This document shows positions 19,801 through 28,800 of a stretch of 64,000 nt of DNA, in pieces. The position numbers and the translations under genes were made by a program. Within the stretch, counting starts at the first letter, position 1, and each line of letters starts with the position of its first letter. The DNA comes from Flavobacteriales bacterium (GTDB lineage: Bacteria; Bacteroidota; Bacteroidia; Flavobacteriales_D; Sanyastnellaceae), in assembly GCA_022447625.1 (NCBI GenBank), contig JAKVAX010000007.1:1-64000 (forward strand). Direction: 5' to 3'. The notes below the pieces were generated by a model. That model did no database searches, was not told the DNA's origin, and saw only the letters and a program-made list of their open reading frames with translations.

Positions 19801-19992
19801 ACGGCCTACTCCTATGCAGACTTCGGAAGGGCGCCTGGGCAAAACGCGATCAACGCACTTGACAAAGCAAAACACGAAGTAGACCTCGTGATTGAAGACG
19901 TCAATGCTTTCTTCAATGGTGAATGGAAAGCGTGGCAGGAAGAAGTAGAAAAGACCGTGATGTCACCGTTCAAAGACTGGGGAGATCTTTAA
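16879..19992 (+). CDS. Secreted BNR/sortilin-like repeat protein
   Basis: 1037-residue exported protein, annotated in this phylum as VPS10/sortilin-N or glycosyl-hydrolase-like BNR protein. The ATG at 16879 is chosen over one 16 codons upstream because it gives a signal peptide (MNSLPKFVPTLVGLLLLSLAGFAQ). Repeated Asp-box motifs follow: SVSGGITWEPI, SIDGGKHWTLM, TTDGGETWNKV, SFDGGETWTER, STDGGFEWELV, RDGGKDWEFI, TRDGGKVWQEQ and TDYGGKWTRI. These form a beta-propeller in the first ~700 residues; the last ~300 residues hold a beta-rich part and a helical, Glu-rich end. Unlike the other large exported proteins here it has no T9SS sorting domain, so periplasm or outer membrane is likely. The substrate is unknown. 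Confidence 0.85.
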   Translation: MNSLPKFVPTLVGLLLLSLAGFAQVDMDQFKHMDMRHVGPGTMSGRVTSIDVVRDHPNVIYVGTASGGLWKSVSGGITWEPIFDDQAVQSIGALKIDPSNPDVIWAGTGEGNPRNSHTSGAGIYKSIDGGKHWTLMGLEGTKTIHRIIVHRNDPNTVWVAAPGSAWGPSEDRGIYKTTDGGETWNKVLYVNDETGCADLIVDPVNPNKLFAAMWEHGRKPWTFNSGGEGSGLYVSFDGGETWTERTEDDGLPKGDLGRIGLAVSAANPNVVYALVEAKKNGLYKSTDGGFEWELVSTKNIGNRPFYYADIYAHPGDENTLFNLYSMVSKSIDGGKNFNVILPYSGVHPDHHAFYIHPDDHNYMINGNDGGLNISRDGGKDWEFITNLPVGQFYHINYDMATPYHVYGGMQDNGSWQGPGYVWHSGGIRNEDWQEISFGDGFDVVPDPSDLNYAYSMSQGGYVSRVNIETGDMRFIQPRHPEGETLRFNWNAAIAADPHNENGVYFGSQYLHRSANHGENWEIISPDLTTNDTTKQQQAISGGLSIDATGAENFTCILCIEPSIHDKEVIWVGTDDGHVQVTRDGGKVWQEQSERLKGLPEGSWIAQIIASPHNPAEAFVVANNYRRNDWNPYVYHTTDYGGKWTRIVDEEMVSGHSLSLVQDPVEENLLFLGTENGLYVSFNKGSNWNKWEHDYPAVSTMDLKIHPREHDLIIGTFGRGVYILDDIRPLRATAESELPALKIFEPNTALIHSWKRPRGARFGADHLWAGSNKRSGAALSWYVLPDSMDAEEMDTKANLHVLAVNGDTLRSLELSPDSGVTRSSWWMDTKGVNFPSRRKRNDDSEPGGGPTALPGDYKLVLEYKGMKDSTTLRIDVDERMDYDAAVAQAALEHELNVQSVIERAEETFTRIREAQDIIGFVNKQITMAEDTLLNDLKSQADSLNGVLKDLEHRFMRPEGEEGYDSVTERVMSHIWTAYSYADFGRAPGQNAINALDKAKHEVDLVIEDVNAFFNGEWKAWQEEVEKTVMSPFKDWGDL

Positions 19993-20609
19993 TCTCCATT
20001 GATCACATATCCGAGGGTAAAATGAATGGCTATATTGGCCATTCTACCGTCCCAATAGGTGGTGAGGTTTCCTGGGTCAGGAAAGTTTCGAATCGGAATG
20101 ACACTCATACTGTAGCGCGACATAAAGAATAGTCCGCTACTGAACTCGTAACCGATCCCTCCTGCAATACCCGCATCGATGTTTTCCATGGGTGGATCGA
20201 CGATGTCGTATTCAGCGCCATCGAATAACCCTTGGCTACTAATGAGGTAACCAACGTAAGGCCCCACATCAATCATCAAACTGCTCGACATTGTAAACTC
20301 AATAAGGATAGGAACATCAACGTAATGGAAGGTGTATCCCCAGCTAGAGTAATCTCCATTATCAGGGTCTGATGGACGACGGCTTCCCTTTCCAGCGTAG
20401 CCGATCTCCATGCGTACGCCAAGGCCCTCAAAGAGGTTTGCTCGAACGAATCCTCCTCCGGTAAAACCAATCTTATTGAATCCTTTGGCATTGTCTCCGT
20501 TTACTTGAGAGGTAATTATACCTCCATAAACACCGGCATCAAAAACCTGTTGCGCTTGGAGTGCACCTCCAAGGCATAGACAGCATATGAGTGCTAAAAG
20601 ACGCATCAC
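19989..20609 (-). CDS. Small outer-membrane beta-barrel (porin family)
   Basis: 206 residues with a signal peptide ending ALQAQQ and alternating hydrophobic strands rich in Gly and aromatics (GFTGGGFVRANLFEGLGVRMEIGYAGKG). It ends NIAIHFTLGYVINGD. This fits the OMP_b-brl_2 type of eight-stranded barrels. It is the last gene of the tlpA operon and overlaps the Omp28-type gene by four bases. Its stop codon overlaps the convergent BNR gene within a shared TTAA. The function is not known beyond membrane location. Confidence 0.75.
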   Translation of the reverse strand: MMRLLALICCLCLGGALQAQQVFDAGVYGGIITSQVNGDNAKGFNKIGFTGGGFVRANLFEGLGVRMEIGYAGKGSRRPSDPDNGDYSSWGYTFHYVDVPILIEFTMSSSLMIDVGPYVGYLISSQGLFDGAEYDIVDPPMENIDAGIAGGIGYEFSSGLFFMSRYSMSVIPIRNFPDPGNLTTYWDGRMANIAIHFTLGYVINGD

Positions 20610-21460
20610 AGGTGTAGTGAAGTTACATTCACAACTTCACCAGTCACATTATCTACGACAAGGGCAATGGCCTCACAGTTTTCCATAATCCAGTCCATAT
20701 TCCACTCGAATGTGTAGTCATTCTGATCTTCATCTCCACTGTTCGATCCAGATGAGAACGAGAGACCTGTTGGGCCAGTCACTGATCCACGAAGGGTATG
20801 CTTGAAGTGGTAATCTGGAACCGATTCAGGTTCATTTCCATACCATAACTGCCAATCATACAATTCGCTTTCAGAGAAGAGGATGATGAGGTTAGTAGGG
20901 TTCTCGTAATCTGAGGCCCACTGACCATTCACGTGAAGGTTCAAGTGATTGTTTTCAGCTACGTAGTTCGCTGACATCTGCAGATTCACTGCAGCATCAT
21001 TGCTCAAGTAAGAACCAACTTGGTCTTCCCATTGTGGGGGAGAGAAGAAGTTCCCTGGTCCGCCAGAACGATTGATACGTCCAAGTGGGTTCGCTTGGAA
21101 ATCGAGCTGGTCCCAGAAGAATTGTCCTTCATCTGTTACCCAATCAGTGCTGTATGGATCTTCAGCATTCGTCACGGCGAGGTTTCCGGCGTGAATAGCC
21201 AAGAGGACAACACGGTCGGGGTGATCTTCATAGATCTCATCTGCAATGACTGCCGCATTCGGACAATTACCACATTGGTGTGCTGTGAAGTCTTCAATAA
21301 ATACATTAACGCCTGTTGTTGGGGCTGCACCAAAAGTTGGGGCATCTCCGTAGAGGTCAGCACGGTAATTAGTGGTTACTGGTACCACAGGGTCATCAAT
21401 CTGATCACATGAAGCCACCAGAAGCGATGCAATGGCGAGGGTTCCTAAAAGTTTTTTCAT
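20606..21460 (-). CDS. Omp28-related thioredoxin-fold lipoprotein
   Basis: 284 residues. A lipoprotein signal ends LLVASC with Cys18 as the lipidation site. A thioredoxin-like domain follows with EDFTAHQCGNCPNAA, giving a CxxC pair at Cys63 and Cys66. This matches the Omp28-related family of outer-membrane lipoproteins. The CxxC suggests thiol exchange, although in this family the redox role is inferred. It lies 11 bases after the DUF6029 gene and two genes after a TlpA-like protein, so a shared extracytoplasmic thiol function is plausible. Confidence 0.85.
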   Translation of the reverse strand: MKKLLGTLAIASLLVASCDQIDDPVVPVTTNYRADLYGDAPTFGAAPTTGVNVFIEDFTAHQCGNCPNAAVIADEIYEDHPDRVVLLAIHAGNLAVTNAEDPYSTDWVTDEGQFFWDQLDFQANPLGRINRSGGPGNFFSPPQWEDQVGSYLSNDAAVNLQMSANYVAENNHLNLHVNGQWASDYENPTNLIILFSESELYDWQLWYGNEPESVPDYHFKHTLRGSVTGPTGLSFSSGSNSGDEDQNDYTFEWNMDWIMENCEAIALVVDNVTGEVVNVTSLHL

Positions 21461-21471
21461 AATTGATCGAC

Positions 21472-23202
21472 TTAGAAACTACTTGTAAATGTTATTTCAA
21501 ATCCGTTCGATGCTGGTACTGCGCGACACACTCCTCCCACACAGAAGATACCTTCCCGACGCTTGCCATATCCTAGGGCTAAGCGGTGGGGTCCGTTGAT
21601 GTATCCGACAGTACCGAACAAATAATGAACGCGCGAATCCGGATTTTCGTTCCCAAAGTTATACTGATCCATCACACTTACGAACCAGTGTGGAGAATAG
21701 GAATACTCGAATAGTACTGTTCCCCAGTCTCCTTTGTCTTGCTCGGTGAAGAGCGTTTGTAGCTCTGTCCTGAGTGAATGGTGCTTCGCAAGGCGGTTGT
21801 TTAACTCGACTACGTGCATATTTGCGTAGACGATCCCTTTGAAGTCTACGGTTACAGGAGTTGTAGTTGTATTGAACTCTAGGTAGTAGAAGGTGTACTT
21901 AGCCTTAAAATTCTTCGAGAATTTTCTGCTGATCTCCACGTTCAAGTCACGCACGAATTTTTCGTCACCGAAGCCTAACGAGTTTCGGCGATATCCTTGC
22001 ACTGCACCCTCTACTCCTGAGAACCCAGTAGTATCAATATTGTTTGCCGCCGCAAAGTTCACGGTCACGTTTGTACCGTATTTACCTACCATGGCATTAT
22101 AGAACCTCTTCATCGATGCTCCGAAACCGGTAGCACCTTCAGGTAGATCTTTGCGCTTGAATTTCTTGAATACCTCAACATTAAAACCAGTCTCACCGTC
22201 AATTACTGTAGCGTACGGGTAGAGTGTTGCTGCGAGGTTGTATGTATGCACCTTCGTAATCGCTGGGATGAAGTTGATTGGTGCATCGAAGAGGAGAAGG
22301 TCGCGATCAGAGCGGAAGCTCATGTTGTCTACCATCTTTCCATTGAGGTTGAAACCAAATCCAGGCTTGCTGTATGAAAGGTTAGCAAAGATTCCTTCTC
22401 CTTCGTGGTAGATGTAATCGTTATCGGCGTTCGGATCATTGATCTTGCGAACGTATTCCGCGTAGAGGTTCCAGTTACCGTAGTAGATATTGGCACGACC
22501 GGCATATGCGGCCACGTTTTCTGGAACTTCAAGCACCAAGGTGTCTTTTTCGATCTGGCTTCCAGATTGGAAACGGCTAACGAATGAACCACCCAAAGTC
22601 ACTTGTAGCTTTTTGCTAGCCCAGTCTTCTTTGAACTGGTTGAAGTTGACTTCGGCATCGGCTGCTCGAACTACACCTTCACCATTGATAAGGCGTGAAT
22701 CAAAGTCGAGACGCTGACGGCCGTAGATTCCTTTCAGCTGAATACCATTAACTGGACGGAAAACTACACGAAGTCCGTCCATGGCATTGTCAACCCCTAG
22801 ATAGCGCTCTTCGTAAGAGCGGAAGATTAATCCAGAACCAAGTTGATCATAGAAGTTACCGATGGTTACATCGTACTGGTCAGTGCGGTAACGAGCGAAT
22901 CGGTAGGCGATTCCTTGTCCTTTGAAACGACCAGGGTAACCCAACAAAGCATTTTGGTATGCTTCGTAGCGCACTCCAGTAGAGAAATTTCCTTTCGTGT
23001 AGATGAGGTTTGCCCAAGCGTTAAGGGCAGATTTCTCAGGTGGTACTTGCGCACCGATGAGTGAATCTTCCGCGTAGCTCTGCCAGATAAGAGAAACGTT
23101 TCCGGTTACTGAACCAGGGTCGCTGTTCTGGCCACCAAACTGTCCGAGAACAGCTAAAGGAGCCAGCATCAACATTGTGATGAGGAATCGTAAGGTTTTC
23201 AC
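21472..23202 (-). CDS. DUF6029 outer-membrane beta-barrel protein
   Basis: 576 residues with a signal peptide (MKTLRFLITMLMLAPLAVLGQ) and a long series of amphipathic strands ending in GFEITFTSSF, where the final Phe is typical of an outer-membrane barrel. Segments such as SLIWQSYAEDSLIGA, RFARYRTDQYDVTIGNFYDQLG and GLRVVFRPVNGIQLKGIYG look like the DUF6029 family. The function is unknown. It lies between tlpA-like and Omp28-type genes in one operon, which suggests it works with these redox proteins. Confidence 0.75.
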   Translation of the reverse strand: MKTLRFLITMLMLAPLAVLGQFGGQNSDPGSVTGNVSLIWQSYAEDSLIGAQVPPEKSALNAWANLIYTKGNFSTGVRYEAYQNALLGYPGRFKGQGIAYRFARYRTDQYDVTIGNFYDQLGSGLIFRSYEERYLGVDNAMDGLRVVFRPVNGIQLKGIYGRQRLDFDSRLINGEGVVRAADAEVNFNQFKEDWASKKLQVTLGGSFVSRFQSGSQIEKDTLVLEVPENVAAYAGRANIYYGNWNLYAEYVRKINDPNADNDYIYHEGEGIFANLSYSKPGFGFNLNGKMVDNMSFRSDRDLLLFDAPINFIPAITKVHTYNLAATLYPYATVIDGETGFNVEVFKKFKRKDLPEGATGFGASMKRFYNAMVGKYGTNVTVNFAAANNIDTTGFSGVEGAVQGYRRNSLGFGDEKFVRDLNVEISRKFSKNFKAKYTFYYLEFNTTTTPVTVDFKGIVYANMHVVELNNRLAKHHSLRTELQTLFTEQDKGDWGTVLFEYSYSPHWFVSVMDQYNFGNENPDSRVHYLFGTVGYINGPHRLALGYGKRREGIFCVGGVCRAVPASNGFEITFTSSF

Positions 23203-23253
23203 AACAAGGTTTGGTATCTAATAGGTCTTTAAGGTCGGGGAGGGGTGAGCAGC

Positions 23254-23733
23254 TTAGAGTTTACTGAGCTGCTCGTACATTTCTTCTTCGTCGCCGTCAG
23301 AGTAATTGTTGTTTTGCCAAACAATATTTCCCTCTGCGTCTACAAGGAATGTATGTGGTACGTTGTTCACCTGCATAGAACGACCGAAATCACGGTTAGG
23401 ATCAAGCAGGATGGTATAAGGCCATTCAACGCTATTGATGTACGGTGCAACGCGGTTCGCTGTGCGCTGATCGTCTACTGAAACGGCAATCAGTTCAACA
23501 CCGAACTCATCCTGCCAGTCTTCGTAGTACTCTGCGTAGTTGTTTAGCTCACGCTTGCATGGGCTACACCAAGTCGCCCAGAAAGAGATGATTACAGGCT
23601 TTCCTTTACCCACGAGGTCAGCAGTATTTACTGTCTTACCTGAAGCATCCTTCAGCTGTACGTTTGGAATCGTTTGCGCTGTCAACATTCCAGCGGAGAA
23701 TACGATGGCTAAAGCGAGGATTAGTTTTTTCAT
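23254..23733 (-). CDS. TlpA-like thiol-disulfide oxidoreductase
   Basis: 159 residues, exported by a signal peptide ending GMLTAQ. The thioredoxin fold has the active site FWATWCSPCKREL (Cys56, Cys59) and a late VPHTFLVDAEG segment holding the cis-proline. TlpA/ResA-type proteins keep thiols reduced outside the cytoplasm. It is the first gene of the operon with the DUF6029, Omp28-type and barrel genes. A long terminator hairpin separates it from the upstream redoxin gene, so expression of the two may differ. Confidence 0.9.
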   Translation of the reverse strand: MKKLILALAIVFSAGMLTAQTIPNVQLKDASGKTVNTADLVGKGKPVIISFWATWCSPCKRELNNYAEYYEDWQDEFGVELIAVSVDDQRTANRVAPYINSVEWPYTILLDPNRDFGRSMQVNNVPHTFLVDAEGNIVWQNNNYSDGDEEEMYEQLSKL

Positions 23734-23751
23734 TGTTGCGTTTTATTGGTT

Positions 23752-23805
23752 AAAAAAAGAGACCAACAGTTGGATAACAAAGGTTATACCAAACTGCTGA
23801 TCTCT
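23752..23805 (-). terminator. Long intrinsic terminator between redoxin and tlpA-like genes
   Basis: On the minus strand two arms of about 21 bases pair almost fully (AGAGA.C.GCAGTT.GG..ATAAC against its complement, with small bulges) around a CTTT loop. A run of Ts follows at 23757-23752. It lies just past the stop of the T9SS redoxin gene and 19 bases before the tlpA-like ATG, so it could end or attenuate transcription. Confidence 0.85.
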
Positions 23806-23828
23806 TAATTCTTTGTTCCGTCTATATC

Positions 23829-25304
23829 TTACTTCGTAAGGTTAAGACGCACTGTAGATACATTGTTATCAGCAGCGATGTTGATCAGGTACATTCCAGC
23901 TTCTAGAGCTGAAAGGTCACGCTGAATACGCTGCTCACCTGCTTGTAGAGTACCTAGATCGAAAGTCATCACTTTCGCTCCTACAAGGTTAACTACGTCA
24001 ACAGTTACGTTAGCTGCAGTTGCAGTTCCGAAGTTAATGTTTACCAATCCGTTTGATGGGTTAGGATAAACGTTCAATGAAGTCAAAACGTCACTTTCTT
24101 CAACACCTACTACAGTGTTAACGCTAGCTACAGCCTCCTCAACTTCGAAGTTGTAGTTACCTCCGTATGAATAGATAGTTGATACGAGCGTACCTCCGTC
24201 AAACGATTCAACGTAGCAGCTTCCATCTTGGAAATCACCCCATTGAGAAGCTTGAAGTCCATCACCGAAAGAATCCTCAATACGGAAAGAGTAACATCCC
24301 GTAGCCGGAACATATACGTCGTATATGATTTCCGTATCGTTAGAGCCTGCAAGGTCTCCGATAGCGACAGATTCAACAACGTTTCCGTCACCGTCAGTCA
24401 GCGACCATCCTGTTTCTTGTGGCCAGTTGTCTGTAGTCAAAGAGATGCGGATATGAGTAGTAGCTTCAGTTGCACCAGCAATAGATACCGCTACAGAATT
24501 GTTGTCTCCGTTGTCATCAGCGGAAGTAATCTCGATAGTAAGGTCAGCAGCACCTCCAGTGTCTATAGTTCCTACCGTTACTTCTTCCATTGCGTAAGTG
24601 TCTAGGTTACCAGTCCAATCGTAAGATGCAACTGAATTTCCGCCGTTGAATACCTCGATAGTACAAGCAGTCAATGGCTCAGTACCTAAGTTCATGATAG
24701 AAACAACCACGTCAAGCTCACCACAAGTAGCAGTCTCCCCATTGTAAGAAGCGATTGCAGGATCATTTGGTAGTGTTGCTGGCTGACAAGCTGCCTGCTG
24801 GAAGAAATCGGCGTGCGCTTCTGCAGAGATCTGACCAGTTTCAGTAATCACACGGTTAGGACAGATTGTGTAGATAGTAGGGAAGTATCCTACTGCGTAT
24901 TCATCAGATACACCAGCGTCGTCAGCGATTGGGTATCCTGTACCTTCTACCCAGTTACCCTGTGTGTTTCCACCTGTTCCTTCTAGGTCAGCGATTGTAG
25001 TCGCGTCGTCACCTTCGATGTAAAATACCATTACCTCGTCAGTTCCGTCAGGTCCGTAAGTTTCCCAGATTTCTTCAAGTGCTCCACCTGTATGGTAGCT
25101 CCAACATGGTCCACACCAAGTTGCAGAGAAATCAACGATTACTGCTTTACCTTCGTCTAGGATTGAGTACAGGTTGTGCTCGTTTCCGTCAAGGTCAGTA
25201 ATTGTAAAATCAGGGGCGATAGATCCATTCGGAAGCTGTGCTTGTGCTCCGAATGCTACTGCTACACCCAAGATCATCATAAGTGAACGTAAAGTCTTCT
25301 TCAT
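23829..25304 (-). CDS. T9SS-exported redoxin-domain protein
   Basis: 491 residues. The signal peptide ends FGAQAQ. A redoxin/AhpC-TSA-type domain (~25-175) has the active site FSATWCGPCWSYH with Cys64 and Cys67. A CARDB-like beta domain (CTIEVFNGG, VDV..) and a beta-rich middle part follow. The last ~83 residues (SLNVYPNPSNG to RLNLTK) are a T9SS type A sorting domain. It is therefore an oxidoreductase sent to the cell surface or medium through SprA. Its targets are unknown; the linked TlpA and Omp28-type genes suggest a thiol relay. The gene ends at a strong terminator. Confidence 0.88.
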   Translation of the reverse strand: MKKTLRSLMMILGVAVAFGAQAQLPNGSIAPDFTITDLDGNEHNLYSILDEGKAVIVDFSATWCGPCWSYHTGGALEEIWETYGPDGTDEVMVFYIEGDDATTIADLEGTGGNTQGNWVEGTGYPIADDAGVSDEYAVGYFPTIYTICPNRVITETGQISAEAHADFFQQAACQPATLPNDPAIASYNGETATCGELDVVVSIMNLGTEPLTACTIEVFNGGNSVASYDWTGNLDTYAMEEVTVGTIDTGGAADLTIEITSADDNGDNNSVAVSIAGATEATTHIRISLTTDNWPQETGWSLTDGDGNVVESVAIGDLAGSNDTEIIYDVYVPATGCYSFRIEDSFGDGLQASQWGDFQDGSCYVESFDGGTLVSTIYSYGGNYNFEVEEAVASVNTVVGVEESDVLTSLNVYPNPSNGLVNINFGTATAANVTVDVVNLVGAKVMTFDLGTLQAGEQRIQRDLSALEAGMYLINIAADNNVSTVRLNLTK

Positions 25305-25350
25305 AGTGAATGAGTTAATTTCAAATTTATTTGAATCAATTTCGCAGCAG

Positions 25351-25358
25351 TAAATGTA
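25351..25358 (-). promoter_or_regulatory. Candidate -7 element for the exported redoxin gene
   Basis: TACATTTA on the minus strand, 46 bases before the ATG at 25304, matches seven of eight positions of TAnnTTTG. The -33 region is unclear. Confidence 0.3.
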
Positions 25359-25559
25359 GCGTTATTTTATTGTGAACTTACCCGCATTTGCCCTGAAAAT
25401 CGTATTCCAGAACCTCGGGTTTTAACAACTTAAGCGTTCTTTTTATCCCCCGATTCTTGAATTCGGAACCTGAGACACTTGTCTCGATCTTTCGGTCATT
25501 GCTCTTTTTTGCCTTGCTACGTAAATCTTGCCGTTTCCTGTAAATCCTTGTAAAACAAC

Positions 25560-25827
25560 GATTGCCGGTGCATTAGGCTCTGGGTTCTATCCCTGAACCA
25601 CTCCGGCCAATAGGCCTGCAGAATAATACGGACACGGAAACTTTCAAGTTGGAATCCTATAAAAATCACTTATCCGTGTCATTGGGAATCTAAATGACAT
25701 CGGTTTTGAACTTTTTAGTTCTGATGGCTGTTCGAATTTATTCATCAATTGCTATTTTGGCAATGTTTCGAAATAGATCCACACTTGAGATCTGAACATG
25801 GGGCGATTTGTATCGCCCCTTTTTTTC
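25560..25827 (+). ncRNA. Candidate small structured RNA ending in a terminator
   Basis: A plus-strand terminator ends at 25827 although no plus-strand gene precedes it. Several short stems are found in the ~250 bases before it, the best being an exact 8-bp pair GACACGGA/TCCGTGTC around 34 bases. This could be a free small RNA (a 6S-type RNA is one idea, but a continuous long hairpin was not found) or an attenuator leader of the downstream lipoprotein gene. The 5' end is a guess. Confidence 0.25.
25800..25826 (+). terminator. Intrinsic terminator just ahead of the FG-GAP lipoprotein gene
   Basis: A perfect 8-bp stem GGGGCGAT/ATCGCCCC with a TTGT loop is followed by seven Ts. It is directional: the opposite strand has no T-run. 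It ends 25 bases before the start codon at 25852. Confidence 0.88.
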
Positions 25828-25851
25828 AACTTGCATCCGAAACAAATAGCG

Positions 25852-28800
25852 ATGAGAAAAGCACTTCTCCCAATTTTCCTACTCTTCCTGGTCGCTTGTG
25901 GTGATGAGCAACCAGCACATGATGAGCAGTCGGCTGCGCAAACAGCTCTTGCAGCCTCATCACAATTCACTTTGATTAAACCTGCTGAGAGCGGTGTCCA
26001 GTTCGTGAATGAAGTTCACTACTCTGAAAAAGTGAATCACCTGACCTGGGATGCACTGTATTACGGAGGAGGTGTGGCCATCGGTGATGTCAATAACGAC
26101 GGTAAACCTGATCTTTTCTTCACCGGAAACCAAGAGCAAGATCACCTCTACCTGAACAAGGGAGAGATGACTTTCGAAGATGTTTCCGCCAACGCGGGAA
26201 TTCAAGAAGAAGGTACGTGGTCAAATGGGGTAGCAATGGCCGACGTCAACGGAGATGGATGGTTAGATATATATGTATGTCGCAGCTCATGGAAATTAGA
26301 TGCGGAAGATCCTGACATGCGCAAGAACCGTCTCTGGATCAACAACCAAGATGGAAGCTTTACCGATCAAGCAGAATCATACGGATTGGCCAATATCGGA
26401 TATTCCACACAAGTGGCTTTCCTTGATTATGATCACGACAATGACCTTGACATGTTCCTTCTCAATGCTCCTTCGAACAATCTAGAACAGAAAGTAGCAT
26501 ACAACGACTCTGGTTTCCCAGATTGGTGCGCTGACCGACTCTACAGAAACGACGGCGAAACATTCACCGATGTGTCAAAAGAGACCGGTGTCCACGCATT
26601 TTCATTTGGACTTGGCGTTGTCGCTTCTGATTTGAATCACGATGGATGGGTAGATATATATGTAGCAAATGACTACGAACGTCCTGATTACTTCTACATC
26701 AACCAACGTGATGGTACCTTCAAGAATGAACTGAACTCGAAGATCAAACACACGTCGTTTACTGCTATGGGCTGCGATGCAGGAGATATCAATAATGACG
26801 GGCTATCAGATCTGATCGTGCTTGATATGCAGTCGCCTGACCACGTTCGTTCGAAAACGAATATGCCAACCATGAACACAGATGTGTTCTGGAGTTATGT
26901 TGACAAAGGCTATAACTATCAGTACATGAGCAATGTGCTGCAAGTCAATCACGGCGCGGGTTATTTCACAGATGCTGCTCAAATTGCCGGAGTGTCTTCT
27001 ACCGATTGGAGCTGGTCTGCGCTCTTGGCCGATTTCGACTTGGATACAGATAGAGATCTGTACATCACTAACGGAATCAACTACGATATCCGTAATAATG
27101 ACTTCGCCCTAGAGTTTGAAAACCGCATGGATCAAGGACAACAGATTGATCTCTTCGAGCTTTCTGGTTTGACGCCTTCCACCAAGATCTCGAACCAAGT
27201 TTTCGAGAATCTCGGTGATCTGGAGTTTAACAAGGTGCAGAAAGAATGGGGTCTGGATCAACCATCATTCAGCTACGGAGCTGCTTACGGAGACCTCGAT
27301 GGAGATGGTGATCTTGACTTGGTTGTGGCGAACAATAACGACACACCGTTTATATACAAAAACAATGCTTCGGGCAATTGGCTTCAAGTAGTTTTCTCTG
27401 GTCCACAAGGGAACGCTTTCGCTTATGGTGCCAAGGTGTTTGGATACCAAGGGGAGAAGATTCTATACGATGAGCTAACGGTCGTGAAAGGCTACCAGAG
27501 TTCGTGTGAACCAATTATTCAACTAGGACTCGGAGACGAAGCTAGTCTCGACTCGCTCGTTGTTATTTACCCTGACGGACAAGCACAAGTACGTCGAAAT
27601 GTGAAAGGGAACAAGCGTTTGATGATGGAATACGCCAACGCACGCGTTCGTTCTCCAAAAGTATATGACTTCGAACCACAGATTTTTGCTGATATGACTG
27701 CCCAATCTGGGATAGATTTTACGCATAAAGAGGATGATTTCGATGACTACCGTCGTGAGGTGATTCTACCACACCGTCAGTCTCGACTTGGACCTGCACT
27801 AGCGCCAGGGAAATTCTTTGCAGGTCCCGATCAGCTTTGGGCACGTGAAGATGGAAGAAAAGGAGGTGACATATATATAGGAGGAGCCAAAGATCAAGCA
27901 GGCGTCATTTTTAGGATTCAATCGGATGGTACTTACAAGAAGGTCGAAGACAGAACGATTTCAGCCGACAAAGGATTTGAAGATGTTGCGGCCGTGGCCC
28001 TCGACGTGAACGGCGATGGATTTGATGATCTTTATGTCGCCAGCGGAGGGTACCATCTTGAAGAAGGAGCATCTGGATATCAGGATCGACTCTATGTCAA
28101 TGACGGAACAGGGAAATTCTCGAAAGCGCAGCTTCCTGAGACAGCACGGACCAATGCCGGTGACGTATGTACAGGTGATTTTGATGGCGACGGAGATCCT
28201 GACGTATTTGTAGGAGGTTCTTCTTTGTCAGGGAAATATCCTCAATGTGATCGCTTCTTGGTCTTGGAGAATCAAGAGGGTGCGTTGGTAGACCGTTCAG
28301 AGAATTTCCCAATGCTCCAAGATTTAGGTGTGATCAAAGATGTTGACTTTATCGACACGAAGAATGGACCTCAGCTCGTGATCGTTGGTGAGTGGATGCA
28401 GCCGATGATCTACGACTTTAAAGAACTCACTCCAATTTCAGGATCAACAGAGCCAACTTTCAATGGTTGGTGGCAAGAAGCCGTTTGTGCTGATATTGAT
28501 GGTAATGGATACACAGATATCGTCGTTGGAAATACTGGAGTCAACAATAAATTCCACGTTGATCAAGACCATCCGCTGAAAATCTACGGGGGTGACCATG
28601 ATGGTAATGGAACCAATGACCCCGTGTTGTCAAAGGCATATAAAGACCGTTTTGTGCCTGTTCGAGGGCGAGAGTGTTCTTCTGAACAGATGCCGTACGT
28701 CGCTGATCAGTTCCAGAACTTCGAGAGTTTTGCTGATGCCTCTATCGAGGAAATGCTAGGCGATGCCATCGATGAGGCATACTACCGAGAAGTTCAAGAG

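Larger units (their letters stand above)
25305..25851. other. 547-base gene-free region with possible structured RNA
   Basis: No credible protein frame is seen. The minus-strand redoxin promoter probably uses only the first ~60 bases. Further right are small potential stems: GGTTC/GAACC near 25585-25601, GGCC/GGCC near 25605-25616, GACACGGA/TCCGTGTC (25631-25638 with 25673-25680), GAACT/AGTTC near 25708-25721, ATTGC/GCAAT near 25748-25764 and AGATC/GATCT near 25775-25793. A classical plus-strand terminator lies at 25800-25826. No tRNA, tmRNA, SRP RNA or RNase P consensus was recognised. Confidence 0.5.

Noticed and set aside
25725-25745. TTCGAAT-like T-loop suggestive of a tRNA
   Set aside because: No acceptor, anticodon or D stems could be formed around it.
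25798-25851. Upstream ATG for the FG-GAP lipoprotein
   Set aside because: It would place the start before an intrinsic terminator and hide the lipoprotein signal.
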